This document shows positions 29,776 to 41,303 of a stretch of DNA of 64,000 nt, piece by piece. Made by a program: the position numbers and the translations under genes. Position 1 is the first letter of the stretch, and each line of letters opens with the position of its first letter. The DNA is from Naegleria lovaniensis (Eukaryota > Heterolobosea > Eutetramitea > Acrasida > Naegleriidae), in the NCBI RefSeq assembly GCF_003324165.1, contig NW_025407824.1, positions 1,018,834 to 1,082,833 on the forward strand, given 5' to 3'. The notes under the pieces are model-generated. The model was not told where the DNA came from and made no database searches. It saw nothing but the letters and a program-made list of their open reading frames with translations.

Positions 29776-31725
29776 TTAATTCATACATGAACCTCCATTG
29801 CACAAGACATTGAATACAGTATTACCAACTGCAACACCAGCATTGAAACCAGCCTTATTTCCATATTCAAAGTGAATACCTCCGTAAATTCTTGATTTAC
29901 CAGCTTCCTTGGCAGCACTGGAAAAACTTGAGAATGTTCTCACATGTTGAATATACCCTTCAGAAACAGTCTCGAATTGAATATCATCAGTACCCAATGC
30001 AAGACTCAAGACACGAGCAGCCGCAGCAGAGAAGGTCGAATGTCCACTCACATACTCAGGGAAAGGAGGAGTTGGAATGAATGGCCACCAATTTGAATTT
30101 CTATTTCTTTGAGCAATGGCAGTGAATGGTCTCAAAGTATTGTAATAATATTTGTGATCCCAAGCAACAATGCCTGCATCAGCAACAGCCACACTCACCA
30201 ACTTGAAGAGTGCAGAAATTTTGTACAAATCGGATAAACCTCGTTGACGAATGACACTCTGAGTAATGACAAGCCAATGTCCAGGTGGAGTTGCAGTACC
30301 AGCACCATCAGCCCAGAATAGTGCAATTCTTCTCTGATCAAAGGTTCGAACAGCACTATTGTTTGCTCCCAATGTTTGAACTTCCAACAAATCAGCTTCA
30401 TATTGAGGAGAACCGATGGCTGGAGGAGCACCTTGTCTGTAACTTGATACCTCATTGATGGCGAATGGATCCACCTTTGCCCATTGTGGCAATGAAGGGA
30501 ATCGTTGATAGGCTGGTGCTGTTGGTTTCCAAGCATTCTCAGCCTCAGAGAATTGATAATCGACAAAATCATTGGAACCATCGTTATCACGACAACGTAA
30601 GACACGATCAGCCACTAACACAGCACTTCTCTTGATATCTTCCAAATCATTCTTACTCAAAGCAGCAACGAGAGAATGTTCCAAAGCTCTCTTCAAAGCC
30701 ACAGTAAAACACTCAATTTCATCAGGGAATAAACTAGCTAACACACGATACGCAGCATGAGAGATGGTAGCAATCAAGGTTCCTTGAGAGCACTTTCGAG
30801 AGCTGAATCGTTTTCTCTTGCAGGTCGACAAGGCATCATCAACCGCAGAATTGAGAATGGCCATGGCACGTGCAGCAACAGGAGGAGCAGTCTTTCTTGA
30901 ACGAACAATACTTAACAAGACATTGTTCCATTTCGAAACGAAATCTTCCTTATAGGCAAATCGTTCAGTGGTATGATACGCACACTTGGGAGCCACATCA
31001 CTCTGAATCGATGGATAGGTATGAGAGCTGAAGACTCTCACGTAAGGCTTGTTTTCAACAGGATCAAAAGCATAAGTCACAATTCCACGGGCCATTCCTT
31101 CACCCCAAACCACACTCTTCAAACGACAATCCACCAAGAGAGTTCCATCAGGCATGAATTGCATTGGCATTTCACCCATGAAAGTAACTCTTGGGAAGGC
31201 AACAGAACCATTGTTCTTATAAAAGAAGGTATAGTAACCGAAAATCAAGACCGAGTTGGCAGGAGCCCATGTACCATTGGGACCACCATAAGCTCCATGA
31301 ACCACGGTAGGTTCAGTCAACATGACTGAGATGGTATCATCATGAACACCCAAATCTTGAGAACCAGCCACCACAGGGAAGCCTTTCACTTTGGCATAAT
31401 TCACCACATAAGTGGATGATGAGCCTTCCATTACTTGAGCACCTCGAGGTAATTTAGCACCACCCTCTGAAATATCCACACCATATTGATTTCTAAAGAA
31501 TGAAGTAGCCTTTTCATGCGCATCTGGATATCTAGTAACTGGACCTAAAACAGCACTGGTATCAGCAACAATCGAGAGTTGGAATTGAGTGGTATACTCG
31601 AATGGATTGGTAGTGGTCTTGAAATCTTGTTGAGCGTGAACAAGCAAAGAGCAGCACAAGCAAACAAGCAGAGCGATCACGCTCAATATTGGGCGTGAAT
31701 CACGAGGAGAATATAATACAGACAT
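29776..31725 (-). CDS. Secreted vanadium-dependent haloperoxidase (PAP2 superfamily)
   Basis: 649 residues. The first 31 residues are a signal peptide (ILSVIALLVCLCCSLLVHA, then cleavage near AQQ). Residues about 35-220 form an N-terminal domain that also occurs alone in the divergent neighbour at 32176. The C-terminal half is all-helical with the vanadate pocket of the family: K525 and R532 in KYYYNTLRP, S560-G561-H562 in EYVSGHSTF, and R612 with H618 in RIYGGIHFEYG. These enzymes use H2O2 to oxidise halides, giving hypohalous acid or halogenated products. Secretion suggests an extracellular or phagosomal role (inferred). A related secreted acid phosphatase activity is possible because the two folds share the same pocket. 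Confidence 0.9.
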   Translation of the reverse strand: MSVLYSPRDSRPILSVIALLVCLCCSLLVHAQQDFKTTTNPFEYTTQFQLSIVADTSAVLGPVTRYPDAHEKATSFFRNQYGVDISEGGAKLPRGAQVMEGSSSTYVVNYAKVKGFPVVAGSQDLGVHDDTISVMLTEPTVVHGAYGGPNGTWAPANSVLIFGYYTFFYKNNGSVAFPRVTFMGEMPMQFMPDGTLLVDCRLKSVVWGEGMARGIVTYAFDPVENKPYVRVFSSHTYPSIQSDVAPKCAYHTTERFAYKEDFVSKWNNVLLSIVRSRKTAPPVAARAMAILNSAVDDALSTCKRKRFSSRKCSQGTLIATISHAAYRVLASLFPDEIECFTVALKRALEHSLVAALSKNDLEDIKRSAVLVADRVLRCRDNDGSNDFVDYQFSEAENAWKPTAPAYQRFPSLPQWAKVDPFAINEVSSYRQGAPPAIGSPQYEADLLEVQTLGANNSAVRTFDQRRIALFWADGAGTATPPGHWLVITQSVIRQRGLSDLYKISALFKLVSVAVADAGIVAWDHKYYYNTLRPFTAIAQRNRNSNWWPFIPTPPFPEYVSGHSTFSAAAARVLSLALGTDDIQFETVSEGYIQHVRTFSSFSSAAKEAGKSRIYGGIHFEYGNKAGFNAGVAVGNTVFNVLCNGGSCMN

Positions 31726-32175
31726 TGTACAGGGGATAATAATAATTTACAAAGGTAAAAGTACAAGAGCTCTGAACCTCTAACTGCAAAAGTTGGCAAT
31801 ACAGAGCGAATAGAATACAAAGGTAAGTTGATTTGTTTTTTTTAGTTTTTTGCTTTGAAGCGTATCTGATCAAATGTTCAAGATCGCACATGATGAAGTG
31901 TTTCACTCAAGTGTGGAAAAAATCTAAATGTCACCATTGAAAATTGGTCTTGCTCACCAGATAAGGAAATTCTGTACATTTTTTTGATTTGACCATAGCA
32001 GTAGGGATCCTTCTAATATTGCGGAATCATTGCTGTGTTGGTTGGGTCGCAATGCCTTTTTGGCTTACGACCATTTCATTTCTCCCTTTTGTGTCAAATG
32101 TTATTTGCACGTTCAATATTGTTGTAACTATTTAAAAAACACAACGAACACAGAACCGTCGTTTTTAATACAACT
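31726..32175. promoter_or_regulatory. Divergent intergenic region of the haloperoxidase pair
   Basis: 450 bp separate the starts of two divergently transcribed secreted-protein genes that share an N-terminal domain. I see no ORF and no clear palindromic operator. A shared promoter is an inference from geometry alone. Confidence 0.4.
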
Positions 32176-32964
32176 ATGAAATTGTCGTTACTTTTGTCCT
32201 TCATTCTCTGTATTTATTTCACACTTTCTCAACAACGGGTGTGCTTGGTACAGGCTCAAGTGAACTGTGATCTTTCTCAACTCTACGATGCTGAATTATT
32301 ATTGCTCTATGATGATACCATTCCTTTTGAACTAGTTCCAAGACGTGTCGAATTACCACTCAATACCACTCGTTTTCCATTAGCCAAACAACAAGAAGCT
32401 TTACAATTCTTCAAAACTCGTTTCAATATTGATTTTACCAATTCATCGAATGTACCAACTAACTTTCGGTTGGAATCAGGTTCATTCGAAGGATATCATG
32501 TTTATGGAGCTACCACAACCAAGAGTCGATTCTTTGGTTCACCTCTCATTAGAGTCTATGCTGATTTCATGACATTGGTTGCTTTGGATTCAAGTGCAAT
32601 CGATCCATTCACCAATGCTCCCATCAACAAGGATTCCCTCGCACAATATGGATACTATACAATGTTGTATGTAAATAATGGAACTGCATTCACTGCTCCA
32701 ATCAAGGCAACTTCTCAACGTTTCTTAGATGCTTGGCGTGATAATATGGGAAATTTGGATTGGGCCAGAACCATTGATTTCAATTTGGAGAGTCCTGAGT
32801 GGGGAGTTGGTGAAAGTGTTGGAACCTTCTTGGCACCCATGCAAGATCCATTCTTTGGAAGATCTCAAGTAGCAATGCGTGAAACCATGAGATTCCCACC
32901 CACTCGATATCTCAATCGAGGACAAAGTACTCAAATTACTTCATGTCAATCTTGGTTGAATTAA
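32176..32964 (+). CDS. Secreted stand-alone haloperoxidase N-terminal domain
   Basis: 262 residues. A signal peptide (LSLLLSFILCIYFTLSQQ) is followed by a domain that matches the N-terminal region of the haloperoxidase at 29776-31725: RFPLAKQQEALQFFKTRFN against its RYPDAHEKATSFFRNQYG, QYGYYTMLYVNNGTAF against GYYTFFYKNNGSVAF, and PEWGVGESVG against VVWGEGMARG. The order is the same, and the product stops where the catalytic helical domain would begin; no K-R-H pocket is present. It therefore cannot be a haloperoxidase but could bind the same partner or surface. Cysteines at the two ends may form a disulphide. The gene is divergent from the enzyme gene. Confidence 0.82.
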   Translation: MKLSLLLSFILCIYFTLSQQRVCLVQAQVNCDLSQLYDAELLLLYDDTIPFELVPRRVELPLNTTRFPLAKQQEALQFFKTRFNIDFTNSSNVPTNFRLESGSFEGYHVYGATTTKSRFFGSPLIRVYADFMTLVALDSSAIDPFTNAPINKDSLAQYGYYTMLYVNNGTAFTAPIKATSQRFLDAWRDNMGNLDWARTIDFNLESPEWGVGESVGTFLAPMQDPFFGRSQVAMRETMRFPPTRYLNRGQSTQITSCQSWLN

Positions 32965-33181
32965 TCATATAATGGTGGTCAAGCCTTTAATCATCTTTAT
33001 GATGATCATCATTCTGTACAATAAAAATGTAAATAAAAAACAACAAACAAACAACCAATGATGATTTCACCAGCCTTCTGTGTTCCTGTGTAACAAGAAC
33101 AGAATATGAATAACTGATTCTTCTCGGCCTAGAACGGATCTCTTGAACTCCGACCTCTTTTGTTATGATGCGAGCAAAAAA

Positions 33182-36100
33182 ATGAATGGACCAGTAGGAG
33201 GAGAGGAAAATAATGATGAGAATGATGTTGTTGGATATTTCAATAATGATAACGATGATATTCATACGACGAGGAATGATTATTTTCAACCATCGTCATC
33301 ATCATCGCATTCGGAGGATGTAGGATTGAATTTGGGACGACCGGTCGTTGATGAACAAGAGGATCTTGGTGGAGGAAATGGATTTTATTATTCGGATGAT
33401 GAGGAGGAGGATGTCATGAATGGTAGTTTTTCATTTGAGAAGGAAAATAATAACCGTGATGACATAACAAGAGACAGTATGCCACCCAGACGAACATCAT
33501 TCACGATGAGTGACAATGATGAGGATGATGGATATAATAATATTTTCGGGGCTGTTGGAAATAGTTCCGTATCCAACAAATCACCGAACACGTCGTCAGG
33601 ACCCTATGGTTTGCCACCACGATACCTTCATCGTGATGACCGTTATTACTTGCCACAAGACATTTCCACCTCTAGTACCATGACTACATCGTCAGATCCT
33701 ATGAATTCTATACAACTCGAGTCCATCGATCATATATTTGAAGAGTCCCAAGTCTCACCCATTCAACCAGTATCTAACAACGTCCTATCTCCACCCAATT
33801 CCATACATCCCTTTGACGTTATATTATCACCAACACACCCCGAAGAAATGAATTTTGAAGATGGATTTGCCATGCTTTCTGTTGACACTTCTTCGATGGT
33901 GTTAGACCAACCTCTCGACTTGAATGCCAACAATAACGACAGCATGATGGATGAGTTAAATAATGTTCGTGTCACTACTCCTGTCATGCAAGACAACAAT
34001 TTTGTGAAAATGAAATCAAAAAGAAATAGCTCGCAAAAGAAGAAAGTACGATTCTCAGATAATGATATTTTATTTCCAGTGACAGTAATTCCTGCATCAC
34101 CAAGCGAGGACGACACAAAGAAAACATTGGACTTTAATTCCCCTTCAACTAACACTGTGGTGAATAATTTTTCACCATCAACCACTTCTGCCATGCAAGA
34201 CACAAAAAATAATCAACTACCTCCCCAAATTCCCTTTCATCTCTACAACAGCAAAAATTCTGAGACTTCTACAAATGGTGAAGTAATACCTAGCAAATAT
34301 AGCAATGGTGTGAATCAAAGTGATCTCTCACCAATGGATCATTCGCTACGCAATGACAATTTTGATAACAACGAGGATGATGAATTTAAAACTCATGATG
34401 GAAAGAAGAGATTATTCGGCTTAACTGGGTATCAATATTTGGTATTGGCCTCAGCTTGGCTTGGTTGGGCCTTTGACATTTTTGATGGAGTGCTATTCAG
34501 TTATGCAGCTCCCATTTGTATTCCTAATTTATTAGGTTTCGCAGACGATCAACTGACATCTACTGCTGCTAAAGAACAGACTGCATTATGGAGCAGTATA
34601 TTGAGTAGTGTATTGTTATTTGGTTGGGGCTGTGGAGGCGTATTTTTCGGATGGTTAACAGATAGAGGTTTGTAGTTGTGTGGCGTCTAGTGACACCTTG
34701 TGTGAAATTTTTTATTTTATCTCACTTTTTGGATTCTTTTCTCACGTATAATTTCTATGATCCTTAAATTGATGAAAATAATTTACAACAGTTGGACGAT
34801 CGAAAACAATGATGATAACAATTGTTGTGTATAGTATTGGCACGTTTTTAGCTGCCTTTTCTTTCCACATTAGTGTGCTAGTGATTTTACGATTTATTGC
34901 TAGTTTGGGCATTGGAGGAGAGTGGTCCGCAGGAGCAGCCCTCATCAGTGAAACATTACCAATAGAAAAGCGAGTCATTGGTGGTGTTGTTCTTTACACT
35001 GCTGCACCTATTGGAAGTATGGCCTCATTTGCTGTCAATTATTTAATTACGAGTGTGTTACTTCAACGAACAGGACCACCAGTGAACGGAACTGTCACAA
35101 ATTCTACCATACATGCAATGATGGATTTTGTAACATCTACTGACACGATTATGAGTGAAGGTATTAATGCACCAGTCATTACAGGAGGACCCATTCCTGT
35201 GTGGCTTTCATGGAGAATACTTTTTGCCATTGGTGTCATTCCAACCATTGTTGGAATTTTCATTCGTATTTGTGTGAAGGAGCCAGATTCATGGGTCGAA
35301 CAACAACGAAGAGAGAAGGAAGAGCATGAACAACAAGAGAATGCAAACACGTCGAATCCTCATACTAATCTGAACGAGGATGAACAAAAATTACCAACTC
35401 CTATTCGATCGTATGCAAATTCAATTCTTGCAAGTCCATCTTCTGGAAATGATGACTCGCCAACAGTTTCAACCAATTCCGAAGATGACATGAAAGAAAT
35501 TGATCTTGGAACTCCCACCCATGCGAACGGAAATTTGAATGGAGAAAAGTTTGAAACCCTTCCATTCACTCGAAGTGAATCTGATCTCTCTACGACTAGT
35601 TCACAACAACCACTCAAGAAAAAACGAAAAGGAAAGTCCTATTTGGATTTATTTTCTAATGCAGATTTGAGACGAAGAACTATTAGTTCTATTTTATTTG
35701 TATGTCCTGCATTAATCTCGTGGTGGTGTATTAGTACTTTTATACCAATTTTGAGTACTTATCTAGCTTCCAATTACAAAGACCCTGATGAAAAGAAGCA
35801 TTATCAAGATTTATACTCGGTACTTGGAAATATGTTATTTAATTTTGGAGGACTGATTGGAACTTTGATGGTAATTCCCATTGCTACCAAGTTTGGACGA
35901 TTGTGGGTGTATAGAATTTACTTCTTTTTTGCTACAGTATCTATTGTTGTGGCATTTGGAATTCCTGACATGTCTCCAGTACTTAGATTCAGTTTAATGT
36001 TTCCAGTAGGAGTTTTTGTTTTTGGTGCTTTTGGAAGCTTTACTTTTTATTTACCTGAATTATTTCCAATGGAGTTGAGAGGAAGAGGATCAGGATTTAC

Positions 36101-36278
36101 ATATAACTGCGGACGATTTGGTACAGCCATTTTCCCATTTTTAGTTGGATTAATTGTGTCACAAGGAGTGAATCCACTTATTGTACTATCATGTATTTCC
36201 ATTGCTACCTTCTTTGGATTTATTGTTTCGGTAATACCAAGATTTGCAGTAGAAACTAAGGATGTGATTATTCACTAA
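33182..36278 (+). CDS. MFS transporter with long disordered N-terminus, two exons
   Basis: Exons are 33182-34667 and 34792-36278; the intron (124 nt, GTTTGT donor, CAACAG acceptor) restores WLTDRVGRSKTMM, the MFS loop 2-3 signature. The product is 990 residues. The start is the ATG behind A7; the in-frame TTG at 33143 is rejected. Residues 1-415 are Asp/Asn/Ser-rich and disordered. TM1 reads YLVLASAWLGWAFDIFDGVLF, which recalls the sialate/shikimate (SHS/MHS) and SV2-like branches of the superfamily. A central cytosolic loop of about 130 residues follows TM6. The last six TMs run to about residue 980 (LPELFPMELRGRGSGFTYN is the TM10-11 loop). Substrate unknown; organic acids or sugars are likely. 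Confidence 0.85.
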
Positions 36279-36313
36279 GCGAAAGATTATTATTTCAATA
36301 CCACCATAATTTA

Positions 36314-38906
36314 TTAAATTTGTTCCAAATAACATCCACTAGCAGATCTTGACATGGCTACAGCTTCAAATGGATGAACTCGGTTTCGCCACACGAATCT
36401 AGAAGAGGTATTTCTCTTGTGATTCCTTTGGTAATAAAACTCTCCTAAATCTGTCAAGACCAATTTCAAATCACACTTCTTGACTGCTTCGAGTTGTTTG
36501 GGGAGCATCCAATCAAAAATTCGAACCAATTGGTGCTTGAGATCGATGATTGGGGAGGGAGTTAAAGCTGATGAAGAACTACTGGTGGTGGTTTGCGTGA
36601 TTGAAGAAGCAACTCCTTTCCTTACTAGTTCGTTATGGTGTGGCATTATGAAGGTGCTTTTGATATTCAAAATCTTCAGCTTGCTCCCAAATTTACATCT
36701 TACTAATGCATTCACAAGGTTTGCCAACGAGTGGAATGAATAATTTCCTTCGAGAGACAACTCCTCTAATTCTTCAAATGTTGCAGGTATTTGGTTCAAA
36801 CTAATCTCTTTACAGTTTGGATACGTATTTAAATGGAGACTATTTTTGAAATGAATAATGCCAAAATGATTGTATTTCAGAAACAGTAAAGACGACGAAT
36901 GGTTGAATACTTTCAACTTACCATTTGATAGTTCGACCACAATGCTCTGCCAATGCGTGAAGTCCGTTTTGAGTGATTGATCCACATCCTGATAAATTAA
37001 CCTTTCGTAAACATTTTCTTTCATCCACTATATCAGATTCACATTTTCTGGCATGCTCTCCTATTGTTCTAGCAAGTATTTCAAGCTGATAGTTTTGTAA
37101 TAATTTGCATTGGCTTAAATCCAAAATTCTCAATCGGTTCATATTGCTATCAAATAGTTTCGAAATGTCCAAAGAAAAAAATAAGGACTGGGTGGAAATA
37201 AATTTTTCAACATTTGCAAACATTTGATGAAAATTAGAAACAGTGGTATAATTCAAAGACATGGCGTCTAATAGGGTTGAGTTGCTCCAAAAAATTTGTG
37301 TCAATTTTGGAAATGTAAAATTAGTAACGAGTTCTGAAATTGGTGTCTTAGTTTTTTCTGTATTCTTCTTCTTTTTCTTCGTTTTGCTTTCGAGAGAAAT
37401 AGTATTTTGTTTGTTTTCTTCACTTTCAGCTGGAAAATAATGTAAACACGATAACTGTTCTCTAAACATTGATACAAATGGTAAAGTCAGTCCTTTTCCT
37501 GTCAAATGCCAAGTATTTGGAAAAATTTGAGAAATTATATATTCCTTGCATTTCTGTGAAAGAGAGCGAATAGAAATGTCCAATGATGGCGTAGAACGTG
37601 GTTCATTAACGGGGTTTTCATTAGCATCACTTGTCAAAATGGTGACTGGTTCCCTGTTCATCTCATCGATTTGTTCTCGATGTTTTTTCCAATAATTCAG
37701 TATCCATTTGTCGACTTTTGCTTGCAATCTTCGCTTATAATATATCTCGGGTGATGTTGCAGACAATTCATCAGAGTCTTCATGATCATCAATAGAGTTA
37801 GAACATTGAGAGCATGCTTTACAGAGTTCAGGTACTTCATTGTAACAACCGGAACAAATTAATACTTGGCTTGCGGAGAAAAAATTCAAACGGCTGTGTT
37901 CACATATAATGAAATATTCGTATTCAGTCACAAACTCTTTCCAATTTTTAGAAACCCTCATAATGACAGTATACAACTCTTTCCAAGGAAGAAATGAAAA
38001 TATGTTAATGACCAATTCATAGGGTAGGACAATATTTTGACCTATTTTTGTGTGATTGGTGGTTTTAGACGAGATGGGTTCAATTCGTGTAATTTTCCGT
38101 CTTGCCATGCGTGTACTGGTAATCATTGGCAACTCGATCGGTGATTTTTCAAATGCTTTTTGGTTGGCAATAGCTTGTTTCGTTTTTTTCGAAGGTTGTT
38201 TCAGCTTGGATTTTGGCAGGCTTGCCTCTTCCAGGACCTTATTTCTAATATACTCCACATGTTTTTTAACTATCGGTATTCGTTGTTGCAGTTGCTCCAA
38301 AATTGAAAAGTGACAATGATTGGGGTCCAAGGACACTGGAGATGGAGTTGTTTTAATATGAGCCTCCGTCGAAACAATGATCACTGCTTCCAAATCACTT
38401 GCACCAGCCAATAATTCCTTTTCGTCAGGTTTATCCACTCTTTCATGCAACACATCTTTAGAAATTTTAAATAAATTATCTACACTCGGAACAGATTTGC
38501 TTGCTGATGGAGGAGTGGATGGTTGTTTCCTCTTTGATAGTTCATTCAAATATTGTTGTTCCGACGATAAAAAAGCTCTCCGTGCCATTTCGTCAATATT
38601 GGGTGTTGTTGATGTTTTTCGTGTGGTTGTTGTTGTTGTGGAGGATGATCTTGGAAGTGTTGAAGTTTTTGATTGGTTATTTTGATTCAACTGTTGAACA
38701 TTCTTTTGACTTGTTGAAGAGGAGGAGCCGCAAGATCGTCGTTCTTCAGCCTCCATTAAATTTCGTTTTTTAGTAATTGTTGCATGAGAGGGTGAGGTTG
38801 CATCCTTTCGGATCTCTGCACTTGGTGTTTTAGTTGGATTCAACGGCTCTGATTTCTTATTTGCTTTTGAAATTGCAGGTTTCTGCAGCGTTGATGAAGA
38901 CTTCAT
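36314..38906 (-). CDS. F-box and leucine-rich repeat protein, two exons
   Basis: Exons are 38906-36922 and 36839-36314; the intron 36840-36921 (82 nt, GTAAGT donor, AAATAG acceptor) joins CGRTIK to C-LHLNTYPN. I prefer the ATG at 38906 because it follows A7; an in-frame ATG at 38942 adds 12 residues and lies only 14 bp after the upstream gene stops. The F-box is IVLPYELVINIFSFLPWKELYTVIMRV... NWKEF, near the middle of the protein. A cysteine group follows (ICSGCYNEVPELCKACSQC), possibly zinc-binding. LRRs follow: LRILDLSQCKLL, LRKVNLSGCGSIT and LEELSLEGNYSF. The N-terminal 250 residues are Ser/Thr/Lys-rich. Likely an SCF ubiquitin-ligase substrate receptor, inferred from the F-box. Confidence 0.85.
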
Positions 38907-38956
38907 TTTTTTCTTAGGGTTGCAATTAAAACAATTATTCATCTTATCAACAAAAA

Positions 38957-41126
38957 CTACTTTTTATAGGCAAATAAGGCAATTCCTCGTGGAGAAATAT
39001 CTTCATCGAACAACTGAACTAAATCTGCTTGCACACCACCGCGTGATGTTCCACTCAAAAATAAATATCGATCCAATAGTATCAAGCACTCAATGACTGG
39101 CCCTATCATACTTCGCAGTGTCCAGAAAATGTCTACACTCTTAATTTGTGACGTTTCATGATTTCCATGGCATTGCTGATAATAGAAATGATTCAATTGT
39201 TGTTTGAAAGAGGCTGTAAAATGTTGAGTACTGGCCATGTCAATGATTTCTTGTTCATGAAGCAATGGATCTAGAGTTTTGGTTTGATAGAGTCTCACTA
39301 ACACACTTGTTGCATATTTGGAAAAATCTGTGTCTTCATTGTGACCATTGTGATCTGTTGCAAAAGTTGAACTTTTCAAATTGTTATCTGATATACTTCC
39401 AAAACTATTGTTTCATTCCACAGACAAGAGTTATGAATAACATAATACTTGAATTGGAAAAAACTAACCTATAAACTACTGGTCGACGTATTGTTGGAGG
39501 AATTGTTTTCTTTTCCACATACTCATGTAAGAAATATTCCATGGCACATCGAAATGCATTTCTTTTCCAGTACTCTTGCACTTTGTAAGATGTGTTTCTC
39601 GATGTTTCGTGATTGTCTCCATTAGTAACATTTCTCACATTCCAAATATTGTTTTCCGTACATCCAAGAATTAGACCAGAACGTGTTAATTGAAATCCAT
39701 TCAGATTGCATGTAATATAATTATTGACAAACGATGTAAGAGGAAAGCCGTGGAAGTGAGTCAATGCTTGTGAAGAGTCCGAGTGAATGTTGACCTGGCC
39801 TGCATCTTTTTGTACATGGTACGTTTCAGTGAGTTTGTGATAACAACATCCAACATTCACCAAAGAATGAATCAATGACTTGTTCTGCTTGGTATATACG
39901 GTGTCATTCAAATACATGTCACAAAGTATGGGTGTTAAATCTCCACATGTATGCAAACCAACAATACAATTATTTCCACCATTTCTGTCATCGTGCTGAT
40001 AAATCGAGCGAGTGGTTTCTAACATTTGATTGACCATTTTTGACAATTGCTCTCTGTTGCATTCCAAGTGAGAAGAAATTGCTTTGAGTTGATTTTTCTG
40101 CTGTTTGTTTTGCTTTGAACGGAGACTGGTTGATTTGTCGAATTTTTTTGTTTTTTCTTGAATTTTTTGAACTAGCTGCTCATTATGATCGACAGCAATG
40201 ATGTTTAGTCCATATTTGGCAAAGAGTACGTGAGAAAGGTATCCTTTTCCTGATCCAATATCTAGAATGGTGGGTATTTGTTCATTGTCATCATTATCCA
40301 ATTTCGAGGAAAATGTATGTTGTGAAAACGTGCTAATAAATTCAGCTAATCTCTCAATTTCATGAATTTTTTTTGGTGACATGTGTCTCAAGAGCTCTGT
40401 ATTTTGACATTCCGAGGAGGTGTACTGACAATGTAACACACTCGACGAGTCGGAATCATTGAAGCATTGCTTTGGATTTGTTTCATCCGTTGTCAAATAT
40501 TTCACAATTTCTTTAGCGCTTGGTAGAATGACTTTGTGGAATCTCAATAGTTTGCATCCAAGAACAAAACGTCTAAATGATGATGGTATTGTATTGTCTG
40601 AGAAATATTGGGCTGTGTAGTTTTGGAAGTCTTCTTGCTGGTGATATTCTTGTTGCGTGAAATTCATCAATTCTATCAATTGAATATCTGAGCATTTCTC
40701 TAAATATTCTCTCCATGCTTTGGGAACTCTTGTTGAATAATTATCTTTCCATAAAAAGTAAAGTAAATGATTGTCTCTTTCTCTGTCAGTGTGGTCTTGT
40801 ACTTTGCTCGAGCCATAGGCATCCCCATTTTGTGAATTTACAAAAGTAAACAAGAATGAAAATTCATTTAAAAATTCCAAAATTAATTTCATAATTTCTT
40901 GCACAATAATTAATGATGGATATTTCAAAGTATCGGATGAAGTGTTGTCAAAATTTGTCCAAAATTTAAAAATTTCTTCCATCCTCTCGGTCAGTGGTGA
41001 TATTTCTTCATCATTCTTGCTATTCAATGCTCTCCATTCGTGAATATAGTTCAAAATCTCATTCCTTCTCGGAAGTAAATGTCGGAACAAGTAAGTGTGA
41101 TTCATATTCCAATCATCGTCGAGCAT
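38957..41126 (-). CDS. METTL25/RRNAD1-type methyltransferase-like protein, two exons
   Basis: Exons are 41126-39469 and 39404-38957; the intron 39405-39468 (64 nt, GTTAGT donor, CAATAG acceptor) joins VVYS to FGSISDNNLK and yields 701 residues. The ATG at 41126 follows CACAAAAA. The SAM-binding motif I is DIGSGKGYLSHVLFAKYG, followed by IIAVDHNE as motif II. VGLHTCGDLTP and LVNVGCCYHKL are the family hallmarks, and the second exon carries the conserved C-terminal helices (LILLDRYLFL). METTL25 relatives are linked to rRNA or ribosome modification, but activity is not settled. The long N-terminal half is helical and typical of the family. Confidence 0.88.
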
Positions 41127-41303
41127 TTTTGTGTTATTTCAAAAAAAACTTCATTTACAACTCGAATCCAAGATGTCCAACAAGCAGCGAATGTTTTTTT
41201 TCTTCTCTTGCAACCAATCTAGTTCATTGTTCCTTGAGGTCAAAGAACCAAGAACTTGACTTTGTTTGATTTTCAAATACAAAAAAAATTCTACAACAAC
41301 AGC

